From positions 335,311 through 399,310 of the forward strand of contig QANZ01037350.1 in NCBI GenBank assembly GCA_003254925.1: 64,000 bases of DNA, in the 5' to 3' direction. Below the pieces are notes generated by a model that was not told the origin of the DNA, did not search any database, and saw only the letters and a list, made by a program, of their open reading frames with translations. The position numbers and the translations under genes are program-made. The stretch comes from Chamaecrista fasciculata (Eukaryota; Streptophyta; Magnoliopsida; Fabales; Fabaceae). This document shows positions 50,895-62,022 of this stretch, piece by piece; the stretch's first letter is position 1; each line of letters opens with the position of its first letter.

Positions 50895-53800
50895 CTATCG
50901 CAATTCTTTCCCTACAAAATTCTTGAGTTCTTCCTTTGCTGCTTCCATCACCACATGAAAGTCTAGATGCCTATACCTTCCCCTGAAAACCACAATTGAT
51001 ATTAATCCAGTTTTAGTGTTTTGCTGTCATTGATGATATAAATGTGGAGACAAAAAAACCAGTACCATATTAAGATCTTGAAATAAGGAGTGGAGGGAAA
51101 GAAAATAGAACGGATGTAAATTGACAGTGAATTTGGACATGGTTCATGAATCCATGAGTTATCTATTTAAATTTCTTTCCCTCGTCGTTCTATTTTCCAA
51201 ACAAGACTTTGATTACCAAATTTGGATTAGGAACATTAACATTCAAATTAAACAGTTTCTATCACTATTTAAAGAAGAGTACATTAATGATTTGGTCCCC
51301 AACAAATGATAGATTGTTTAATTTAATCTCTGAAAAATAAAATCATAAGATTTAATCCCTAAAAAGTATAATTAAAATCAATTTGGTCATTTATTAAGAT
51401 ATTAATTTAAATTTCATTGCAGATATGATTTTCTCACATCATTTGTAAAGTGTAGTGACAACAAAATTTAGAAACATATTAGATTTATCATTGAATTTTA
51501 ATTAGTATATTTAACAAAAGGATCACAAAAATTGATTGTAACTGCATCTTTCAAGGGCTAAATCTTAGAACTTTATCTTTCAAAGACTAAATTGAGAAAT
51601 CTATCATCTTTCAAGACCAAATCATTAATTTACTACAACACAACATCTCAAAGTTTTCAAGTTTTCTTTCTGAATTTTTTATACCAAGTAGATGCCATGC
51701 CACTGACTGTACAAGTATCAATTATCAAGGTCAAGAAATCAGAGCTGTCTCACCAGAAATGAGTTTTAGACCAAGCTGTAGAAGGATAGGCCGGGCTTGC
51801 AATTCCATGCATTATCCTTGCCAGGGCTCTTGGTGTGAATTTGGCCTGTGAATTGCTCTGTAGAAAAACCTAGTCATCCAAAAAGGAGCAATTGACTTTA
51901 GTCTCAGATACATGTGAATGATGTTCATTACGAAGCATAGATTCTAAGAATGCCAATATAAACATATACCTTCATATCTGCTCGCAAGAAAGGACTGCAC
52001 ATGTAAATATTGGGAATATCAGTATATCGTATTTCATGCAGTGGAATAAGTCATCTCATTGTTATCACAAAAATTTCAGTCCTACAAGTGTGTGCGCGTA
52101 CGCACGTGTACATAAGTTTTAGTGCTAAAGACTTGAAGCAACAAAAATGAGTAGAACCTGCTTTGATCCATCTTCTTGGAGAAATGATTATTATCATCTC
52201 CAGCAAAGCAATCCAATATTTTTCTTTGTAAGCATGGCATGTGATTTGAATCACTGCAACCATGTGTCTTATCACAAACATTTACTGCAAAATATGCAGC
52301 ATTAAACATTGCATCGAATTTCCGCACCTAAAAAAACGCACAAACAATGAAACAACCCAATCAGGTATAACTTACAGGTGAAATAGGATGCTAAAAACGT
52401 AATGCATGTTCCTTAACATTCTAATATATCCGTAAGTGAAATGGAGTAACATAATAGCAGTTCGTATCACTGAGGCGAATTTAGAGATAATAAAAAGTAC
52501 ATCACAAATCCCATGAAGGAACGAAAATGCATGGCATAATGCCATAATATCCTAAAGAAAAAGATTACCAAACACAGCAGAACGAAAATTTTGCTCAAAG
52601 TTCAATAGGATAATTATATTATTGATCACCTTCGATCTTTCAACCTCATATAACCATCGTGTAAGATCTGCTGATAGTGAGAAGAAATCTGTTGGCACTT
52701 TAATGATCCTATAACAATACGCCAAGTCCTTCATCTCATAGGTTATTTCTCCATTCAACTGGCAAACAATGTCAAAGATTTTAGATTGCATATAGCATTA
52801 CATAAAATAAAGGGGAACAGATAAATTACTCGAGATCATAATAAAGCATGCAGCTCTAGTGCATTGGTTGGATGAGATTTATGGTTCCAAAGGCTGGACA
52901 GAGGAAACATGGCAATTTTTTAAAGGGGGAATAAGAATTGCCACAGCATGAATCACGTCAGGCAGCTTAAGCCAAAGAGTTATAAGAGCCTAGAATAACA
53001 TTACAAAGAACGAAGTGATAACGACACTTAAAGGTGAAGGGTTGGGACGTATTTTCTGCTGCTAAAATCACCAATAAATTTGTAGTTCAACAGAATTCTC
53101 CAGCTTTGGAGATTCATTGCAGATCTAATTTCTGGAAGTACTATCTTGAGCATTAGGATCGAACAATCAAATTTATTTTGAAAATTTTACCTTCGTAGTA
53201 AATTTAGTTACTTAGAAGTTAGAACCAAGGACTCTAGTACATTGGAAAGGTATTATGCACTCAAGAGTCAAGGTAAAGATAAATTCCAACTACCAACCTT
53301 TAGATTGTACAATTGATTTGATAATTCTACAGGTGTAAACCTCATGTCATTTGCCACAGAAGGCACGTCAAAGACATATAGCCCTTGCTTATTTTCAGAC
53401 CTGAAATTCACATTAAAAACAATTCAGTCAGACAAGGGATTTGTGACCTAGGTAGGATTCAACTGCTTTTCTGGTAATCATAACGAGGAACAGTCACATC
53501 CCAAACAACTCAGCATGTATGTCTATAAAAAACTTGGAATACAACTCCACCTCCACGATCATAACAATAGAGGAACTCAATAGAATAGTCATCCAGTAGA
53601 AACAGGAAAAAGAATTGGGAATGTGAAGGTAAAAAAAAAATCTTATCCTTACCTTTTTAGAATTGAAGCAACAGCAGAATTATTTTGGGCAAGCAATTTA
53701 GGCGAAGTCTGCGACAATGCCAGAAAAAAAAAAAATAAGAGAGATGCATCAATAATTACACAAACCTTTCGTTTAGGAGGGGGTGGGATTAATGTGTTCA

Positions 53801-56800
53801 AAACTAATATCCTATAAGTTCAGTTGAGTTAGCACACCATGAAATTGGCTTGTTTTATCCAGGTTTATATTTAATCAATCGATAACCCGTGCGCTATACT
53901 TATGTGATTGGTGCTCGAGTGAGCTTATCATTTGTGTGTGTATAATCAGAGGTTTGTCTGCACGCACCTTGTGAAAATTCAAAGTACAAGTTGCATTTAT
54001 CTGTGGAAGTAAATGTAAGTATTGCACATCACCCAACTCCAAGCGTGTCAAAACTGTGAGCATCACCTGGCAGAGGAAAATAATAGAGAAAAGTTTTGCC
54101 TGAGACCTATTTCAGACTCGAAATTCACACTGCTTAAATATCTACAATCGCAGCGCAAATACAATTTGAGTTGCCAATTTGAGTGTCTGAAAGCCATTCC
54201 TTATGTAAATACTTTAATTAGGTTTTCGTGATCACAGTCATGGCTAACAAATTGGTCCTCAGTTCCCCCTTGTTCGAAAAGAATCTTCCTTTCTTTGGGT
54301 TCATGTATGATGTAATCAACAAGTAAGAATACCACAATATTTTTGCACAATTGCATTCTTCTATAATCGCATTATGCACAAAATTGATTTTTAATCAAAG
54401 AATGCATTCTAGAAACCCCGAAAAAGAAACCGTGCCAATTGTTTGCTATTCATTCGACATTATGGATAAACTTTCATGGTAATCTTTATATGAAGTATCG
54501 TTTTGCATTCATTATCAGAACATCGGCATGACTAAGTAATAGGAAGGATGTCGAACTTTTTAACTGCTAATCAATCATCTTAAGAAATTTCATCAAGTTG
54601 AATGTACAATATATTGAGTGGAAAACCTCTTCTTTCATGTCAAACCTGCGTGAAGCAGATTCTTTGATCAAGGAACATATTTGCCCACTGGATTTTTGGT
54701 CAGCAGGGAACACGTCGCTCAGGAATTTGTTTACTGCATATTCATCTACTCCGTCACTGAGGATAAAATGGTGCATTAACGGGAGAGCAAAATCGCAGTG
54801 CAAAAGAATGTAGGAAAATTGTATATTGACTACCTGTACATTAGACTACGGAGTTTGACATATGTCTCATCATCATAAAATAGGTGGCAAAAGGACAACC
54901 TCCCATCCCTTCCAGCACGTCCAATTTCCTACAAATTATCATTCAATTTATTTAGAAAAATCTAAGAACCTGTCAATATACTAGAATTCAAAGCTATCAT
55001 TCAATACCTGTACATACTCCTCGAGACTTTCTGGCAGACTGTAATGGACTACCTATATATAGATGTGACAAAAGCTCTCAGAATCAAGTATGAGTGCATG
55101 AGATATGAAGAATACTAAAATGCAATTAACTTCCTATTTGTGAAATACACAAGAAAAATGAAAGAAACTGATGCATGCAAAATAGCACATTGTAAGTTCA
55201 TAACAACAAACAACTAAGTGCTGGAAGAAAATAATTATGTGAGTAAACCATCCTAGTGAAACTTGATTGCCAGAAACCAATAAGTAAAGGAAAAAGGCTG
55301 AAAACATAGTTAATAAGCCTTACAGCTCCAACATCCCTTTTGTCTAGTCCCATGCCAAACGCCACGGTTGCAACAACCTTCAACAAAAGTTACAACTGAT
55401 ATCAGATGGCCTTATAAAATGATAGCTGAAGCAGCAATAGAGAGGATATGTAGAAAATATTCTTAATAATTATTAAAATGTATGTGTAGACCACAGATTA
55501 GTGACACAAAAAAATTGGTCTCACCACTCTGATTTTGTTGGAACTAAACAACTCCTGTACATAGCTACGTTCCTTTGCAGTGATACCGCTGTGGTAACTC
55601 TAGATAGTAGTTCATTATTGCCATCAGATTTACTATTCAGCATAAAAGGTTACACACAGAAATCTATGATATCACGCCAAAAGGGTAAATAAGGTGCTAA
55701 CCTTTGCAGAGATATTGTTGTCATTCAAATATCTGCTAATTATATCAGTTTCAGACTGGAACAGAAAAACATAGTTAATGCTCTCAAATATCACCAAAGT
55801 AAAGGATGTTCATCATAAAATTAGGCAATTTTCCCTACTTATAATTTTACGCATCTTATACTATAATGAACTTGAGCAGAGTTATTATTGCAATACAATG
55901 ATTATGATAGGTAGATTCTGAGAAACTGTGGACTATTCTACATTTAAAACAAATAAGTCTGCATGAACACCTGAAACTTGCAGTATATGATGATGCTTTG
56001 AATTTCCGCAAATGGAGGAGACTTCATCAGCATCAATAGGTCCTTCATTCTATCAGTTTCAACATGTTTAAAGTATTAATATCTTAAATTTAACCAATCT
56101 ATAAAAGGATAGTACATAGGATAAATTAAAAGAAAAAAGATAGAAGCATCTAACTTGCCTATTTCTGCTTAAGGATACAGACAACTGCATGTTTCCCCTT
56201 AATTGTGTCTTCTGAATAAGATTTGTGGGAGTAATGTCTAGAGCAGACATGATATCATCTAAAGTTCTGGCCGTAGCAGTTGCCGTCATTGCAAGGATAG
56301 TGCCTGCACTGAGCTTGTTGCGAAGCAAAGACGCTCTAAGCCTCATGAATGAAGGACGAAAATTGTGTGACCTGCCAAAAGTTCAAAATTCAAGTTTGAA
56401 TTAATATGAAAATGCAAACATCGCTAAATGGCTCTGGCACTCCCTTACCATTCAGATATACAATGCGCCTCATCGACAACAACAAGAGATACGGGTGAAC
56501 TAGTAGAAATTATTGACAGAAACTCTTCATTCAGAAACCTCTCTGGTGAAACAAAAAGCACCTGAAATACAAATTTTAAATGCAAACTTAAGCTTTTGGC
56601 AAAAGAATATACCCAAAACTTGTATGCCATGTGAGTAGAGATGCCATATGTAAATGCAATAATGAGGATCATAAGGATATGCAAATGCATCATACTAATA
56701 TGTATCCAAATAATTGACAGCATTGCAATAAAATTAATCAATCTGAGGTCTGTAAAGCATTTTGGCATAACCAAATGAAAGAAGACACTCATAAGCCAAA

Positions 56801-58406
56801 AATACATCCATTTGTCTATAATCCCACCTTTATTGCACCTTCTCGAATCTGCTTCACCGTTTCAGAGGCTTCTTCCAGCGTCTAACACAATTTAAGGTAA
56901 TAGGATCAGATCACAGATATCCAATGACAAAGGTTGTGTTTCAACATATGTCCATGAAAGTCAAAATTTAAAATCATTTTTCACAGCTCTGACACAATGA
57001 AAAATAGAAAAAAAAAAAAAAAAATTTAACACGNAAAAAAAAAAAAAAATTTAACACGTATGACATATTTCACTAATAGATATTGAGATTTTTGAAGTTT
57101 TCTTAAGGATTTATGGATATTTAATTGTCTCCTTATTTTGTGTCTACTAGTAGAATTACAATATATATACATATATGTCGAGTCGTGACATGTCAATGTA
57201 TTTGTATCTATGTGGTGTCCTATGCCCCGTGTCGGTGTTTGTGTTTCATGAGTATAAAGTTACCTGGCTGCTGCAAAGAAGTCCACCATTAATGACAGGA
57301 GGCAATTGCCTTTGTTGATCAATCATCAGTGCTACCAATGGACTAATAACCAGAGTGATCCCAGGTAAAATCATTGCAGGTAACTGATAACACAGGGATT
57401 TGCCTGCACCAGTGGGCAAAATAAGCATTGTCGACTTCCCAGAAAGCACCATCTTGATTGCCTCCAACTGCCCATCCCGAAAAGAATCATAACCATAAAC
57501 TAAATTTAACAAGTTCACCAAATTCTCATCATCGGATGGGTCATCTCGAACTGCTGAAACCGCCTTTTCTATCATTTTGACATCAAATTTTCTTGTTCCA
57601 AGAGAACCCCTGGACTTTTTTTGTGCCTTTTGAGCAATAAATTTCTCCTCGTCAGACTCAAACATGGACTGATTCTGGTCCTTTTCATCTCCTCCACGCT
57701 TCGATTTCCCTCTATATCTTGCATAACTTCTGCGCCTAGTAGAGGTAAAACCTTTCTTCCCCCCTTTGCTCAAAAACTTCCGCCTCCTGTTATTCAAATT
57801 CAACCTCACAAAGTTTCCCTCCCCACCACATTTTCTTAGCTTAACAGGTGGGGCGGGAGCATTAGCGAGTATCAGATTAGAAGGTCTCTTTCCCACTTTG
57901 GCAAAGCTCATAGTCATAGCACTTCCTTCTGGTAGTATAGAAATAGAATCGCCCTGCACACGACAACACCCCTCATTGTTCTCATTTTTTAGGCAGGGAT
58001 CTGAAACAGAGTCACGAGGGGGTTCGTTTTCAAAATTGAGGGGCGAGGCCCTTTGGATTCTCGAGAATGACCTTCGGATTCCCGAAAATTGAGGTAGGGT
58101 TTCAACGGACTGAGCAGTCGAAAGTAGGGGAACGTAGTCAGAAGGTCGACGAATCTGGAAGGATAAAGTGGGAGGGAGGCAAAAGGGATTGGCGGGAAAT
58201 TGTTCTTCTTGAGTAGGTTGAGGTTTGGACTGTGATTTCGGTGGTTTTGAAGGGCGTTTGTTCGATTTTGATGATTTGGTGGAGGCGATAACAGGTGGCG
58301 GCGGCGGACGTTGCTCTCTGGGAGGCGTCGCGGAGACATGAGATCCGTCGGAGTCTGAATCGGAGTCCAGTGTGGCGTTGAGTCTTTCGGCACGGAGATG
58401 ATTCAT
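50895..58406 (-). CDS. RECQL5: RecQ-type DNA helicase, RECQL5-like, 942 aa
   Basis: ATP-dependent 3'-5' DNA helicase that keeps the nuclear genome stable. Exons (minus): 58406-57264, 56881-56828, 56561-56449, 56371-56159, 56049-55971, 55755-55702, 55599-55525, 55377-55324, 55052-55008, 54928-54834, 54756-54627, 54066-53968, 53708-53653, 53400-53298, 52758-52630, 52327-52158, 51994-51970, 51857-51754 and 50982-50895; phases agree. Residues 1-270 are low-complexity and basic ([15 protein letters not shown] near the start). Then come motif 0 (YDSFRDGQ), Walker A (PTGAGKS, K336), DEAH (429-432), motif III (AMTATAT), motif V (VAFGMGLDK) and motif VI ([10 protein letters not shown]). No RQC or HRDC domain is evident. 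The N-terminus and C-terminal [15 protein letters not shown] segment match plant RECQL5 (At1g27880, from memory). The ATG at 58406 is the first in frame. Intron 4 has a GC donor. Confidence 0.95.
51279..51634. mobile_element. palindromic MITE in RECQL5 intron 18
   Basis: ATTAATGATTTGGTCCCC at the left pairs with GACCAAATCATTAATTTACT at the right, with further paired units (GATAGATTGTTTAATTTAATC versus its worn complement). It is non-coding and lies wholly within the last intron. Confidence 0.6.
57009..57059. repeat. duplicated poly-A unit with an ambiguous base
   Basis: Two copies of poly-A followed by TTTAACACG, separated by a single N at 57034, in RECQL5 intron 1. The N suggests an assembly join, so the duplication itself may be an artefact. 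Confidence 0.7.
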
Positions 58407-58809
58407 GGAAACGATTGAATGAAACTCACTGTTTCGGAGCTTCAACGTTTGGTTGCTTTGTCTCCACTCCGCCCACAGATGATCGAAATTTCCCGCCAAG
58501 ACAAATTTACTTTACCTCTTGCATTTTCCAAATTTCGAAAATGTATTTTTGGGGTTTTCACCAAAACCAATTTTTATTTTTAAAGTGTTACACTGTTATG
58601 TGATATCGTTTGTCTTATGTCTTTAATTAAATAAAGAAAAAACTCCCTAATCTATAACATTGATTTATTATTTTTAGATTTAAAACTTGAAACAATAAAC
58701 TCACTTTTGAGATCAATTTAATGGGAATGGATTATCTTCATTTTTATTGTCTACCTTTTTCATCAATAATCAAGAGTAACTCATAATTTTAAAATTTTTT
58801 TTTGCATTT

Positions 58810-59560
58810 GGACTTTTTTTTTTATCTAAAACATAATTCATTCAAAAGAAAAGTAAAGCCAAATACAGTATAAATAAAAATAAAGCAAAAATAGTCACAC
58901 CCTCCCTTAGATAAGCATCACTAGACATGATATCAACTAACGAAGGTGGGGGTTTGCAACCCATCTAAGAGGACACATCCTCGTGTCATACAAACTGGCA
59001 AAACAAATAGCTGTCAAGTTAGCGGATTTAGAGATCCAACTAAAACTACAACCATCTAAAGAACTGAAAACATAAATAATGTCAACTCCGGTGGATGTTC
59101 TAAAAAAAGACATAATCAAACTCAAAGCAACAATAATTATTTGATAAAACGTCGTCGTAGAAGCAAAACAAGAAACGACGCCGTGTAAATACCTGACCCA
59201 GACTAAACTCTACCGAGCACCCAAAAACCAAAACCACCCCAAGAAGCCACCGTGGAAGCCAAAAGACTTCATGGAATGCCTAGTCCAGAGTCGCGGAGTC
59301 ACCGTCGCAGAGAATTAAAGCCAAATCAGATCGACATTGTGGGAGTTCTGATCCAGAACGCCGCTGTCACAAAATCCTATAAATAAAGTAACACTCTCAG
59401 AAAGAGAAAAAGAGACCCTCATGGGGGAGGGATTTTCAACACTTCCTAAACAGAGAGACTACCGCCGCTGTGCAGAAAAATAAAAGGGGGCTACCACCGT
59501 TGGAAGGGTGGCAGCCCAACAATGACCTACAAAAGAACGCGAGGGAAAGAGAGCACAAAG
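58810..59560 (-). mobile_element. non-LTR retroelement 3' end, copy 2
   Basis: Related to 16820-17430 along most of its length (for example GGATTTAGAGATCCAACTAA and CATCACTAGACATGATATCA). It begins at the left with a T-run that is the poly-A tail on the minus strand. The minus frame 59125-58937 encodes SFSWISKSANLTA and MCPLRWVANP, which I read as the tail of an RNase H-like domain. It is longer and better preserved than copy 1. It lies upstream of the RECQL5 start. Confidence 0.6.
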
Positions 59561-59674
59561 AAAAGTGGGGCAGTTAGGGTTTCACGTAAAAAAATGTGTT
59601 AGTACTTAGTACTCGCATTCAGATTTGAAACAAAAGAGATATGAACATGTTTAGTAGTTAAAAACCAATCAATG

Positions 59675-59805
59675 AACCTATTAAGAAATATTAAGGACCA
59701 AAACGAAACTGTTGAGAAATATTGTGGACTAAAACAGAATAAAAAAATATTATAGATCAAAATAAAATTTTGATAAACATATGGAACCAAAATAGAATTT
59801 TGGCC
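59675..59805. repeat. half of a family B-like repeat
   Basis: Tandem units of the ATATTAAGGACCAAAACG type in one orientation only, matching the right arm of the element at 23777-24105. The other arm is missing or decayed. Confidence 0.5.
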
Positions 59806-60979
59806 TATATGGAGGCTCTTACTACCAACGCTGCTCTTAGCAATATAGAATTATAGATGTTGTAGTTCATGGTTTGAGGGTATCCCTATGAGCTTATGAC
59901 ATAGAGACTGTAGATTACTCGTTTTGCAGACAACTTATCCCAGGGTATTCCTCCTTTTAGCTTTTTCTCTTGGTTCTAGTTTCTTCTCTCTTCCCTTGTA
60001 AACTGTTTAATGTATATAAAACAAAAGAAACAAAATAAAAATGCACAAGTAATTGACACTAGCGATAAATTATTTTGGATGAAATCAATATATATTTCAC
60101 AATCTTGAGTATGTATGAGTTCGTTCTACTTCACACTTCCGTTGAGGAATCACTTAATTAAGGCTCCGTTCGTTTGCGCTTATAATAAAATCTGCTCTGA
60201 TTATAATCAGAGTATGATTATAATTAAAGTTGATTATTTGTGTATTGGTATTTGGATAAAAGTTGATTATTTGGTGTGAAATTATTGAAATGGGTATGTA
60301 ATGATTGTGGTTGGTAGATAGAAGGGTAAAGAAATTGATAAATTGTATAGGGGTAAAAATGGAAGAAAAAGTTAGAAAAAGCAAGAAAAGGTAATATGTG
60401 ATTTGATTATAATCAAAGTGTGTTTGAATGTGATTGTTGCTTTTAAAAAAATAAAATTGTGTCACTATTTGTCTTGGAAAATGTAAAAATATGATTATAA
60501 TCATATGCAACTTTGGAGGTGATTATTTTGTTTGATCGACTGAACTCATTTTTGCCTACGAAATGGTGGACCAAAAGGACTAAAGTGTAGCATTTTTTTC
60601 GAATCAGGCCCCGACATTCGGTGGACCATCGAAAAAAATGATCCACCATTTCGCACAAGATGAGAGAGAATGAAAAAAAAAGGATTGGACCCGAAAAAAT
60701 AATTCAATTTGGCTTAATTCATTTATCCTCTCTCCCTCTCTCATCACTCTCTCCTTCTCTTTCTCTGAATTTCACCTTCCAATGCCCATTTCTCTTCTGC
60801 CCCTTTGTATTTAACCATCAAATTTCTTCCTCCATTTCTCTTCGAAACGAGATCATCAACCATGTTACCACTATTATTTGAACTCGAATTCGATTTCGAA
60901 TTTGAATCCCCACTTTCCCACGCATGAGCGTGATTCTCTTGCAACACACACTGAGAAATCGAGGAAGGCAAGATCTTGA

Positions 60980-61246
60980 CTACACTGGTCTGAACTCCAA
61001 AGAAGGAGAAGGCACATTACCAGAAGTAACAGGTGGAGACGACGACGTCGTAGTTCCATTGTAAAATTTGAACAACTCGTATCTCACATTACACAACGAA
61101 AGCAGAACTCTTGCACCTTGGCTTCCCCCACAGCACGTCGGAAGAACTCCGGCGGCATTGTTCAGACACTTCTCACACTGTCCGGACGTCAAATCCTTCA
61201 AGCACTGCACTAACGCATACACTATCACCGTCGTCGAAGAACTCGC
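60980..61246 (-). pseudogene. DUF26 (cysteine-rich repeat secretory protein) fragment, 5' truncated
   Basis: The minus frame reads VYALVQCLKDLTSGQCEKC, with the DUF26 C-x8-C-x2-C motif, then GVLPTCCGGSQGARVLLSLC and VRYELFKFYNGTT, and stops shortly after. This is the second half of one DUF26 domain. The part before it, the signal peptide and other exons are missing: an in-frame stop lies just upstream, then the (AG)n tract. DUF26 proteins are secreted or plasmodesmal and some are receptor kinases; this piece cannot act as such. It is likely captured DNA or a gene remnant. Confidence 0.65.
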
Positions 61247-61271
61247 GATTGGTTAAATTCGGAGAGAGGGG

Positions 61272-61276
<5 letters not shown>

Positions 61277-61362
<86 letters not shown>

Positions 61363-61426
61363 NNNNNNNNNNNNNNNNNNNNNNNNNNNNNNNNNNNNNN
61401 NNNNNNNNNNNNNNNNNNNNNNNNNN

Positions 61427-61485
<59 letters not shown>
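61277..61485. repeat. (AG)n microsatellite with a 64-N assembly gap
   Basis: About 43 AG units, then N at 61363-61426, then about 30 more AG units. Frames across it give only RERERE or LSLSLS and are not genes. The true length is unknown. Confidence 0.95.
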
Positions 61486-61488
<3 letters not shown>

Positions 61489-61688
61489 CGTATTTGCAAC
61501 TTGGCCCAATATTTAGTTAAATGACCATTTTGCCCTTGTGATGGGTGATTGAATGAATGAGAGTATAGATAATTATATGTAATTGAGTGTGTTTGATTAT
61601 AAAAAAATCATGATTATAATTTGATTAGAAAAAAAGCGCAAACGAACACGCTTATTACGATTATAATCCGAACGCAAACGAACTGGGC

Positions 61689-62022
61689 AAGATGGTTAAT
61701 CAGATAACAAGAATGCTTTGGCCCAAAAGAACAAAAAAGATAACAAGAATACAGCAAATGGAGGGAGCACAATCCTCCAAACGCCCTCTCTATCTAATGG
61801 ACTACCAACAAAAGGGAAAGGAAGAGAGATTAAAAAAAAAAGGAAAACTTTACAATTATGTCAAACACAACGGCATTCCTTACAAATGCAGAGGAACCAA
61901 CACAAACCAATGAACTATTATCCCAGCCTTCAATCAAACCTAAAACCATAAAAGTGCAAGCACTCACTTGGCTAAGTTCAATACAAAGGCCCAAGGGAAG
62001 AGCAAAAAGTGCTGGTGGGATC
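61689..62022. other. 3' flank of the last gene
   Basis: AT-rich DNA with A-runs between the TIR-bounded block and the stop codon at 62023. It likely holds the 3' UTR of the gene on the minus strand. Confidence 0.4.

Larger units (their letters stand above)
60162..61688. mobile_element. TIR-bounded element carrying a gene fragment (Pack-type)
   Basis: The left end (about 60162) has CTCCGTTCGTTTGCGCTTAT; the right end, reverse-complemented, has CCCAGTTCGTTTGCGTTC and a nested GTTCGTTTGCGC. GATTATAATC motifs repeat just inside both ends. AAG may be the flanking duplication (60159-60161 and 61689-61691 or nearby), but this is not secure. The middle holds a DUF26 gene fragment and a long (AG)n tract with a sequence gap. 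Two separate MITEs flanking an unrelated fragment is the alternative. No transposase is visible. Confidence 0.55.

Noticed and set aside
58407..58499. A longer RECQL5 start at 58499
   Set aside because: It begins with TTG and has no ATG before 58406. The added residues match nothing that I recognise.
61111..61524. Open frames of about 100-140 residues across the (AG)n tract
   Set aside because: They are simple-sequence translations (RE or LS repeats) spanning an assembly gap.
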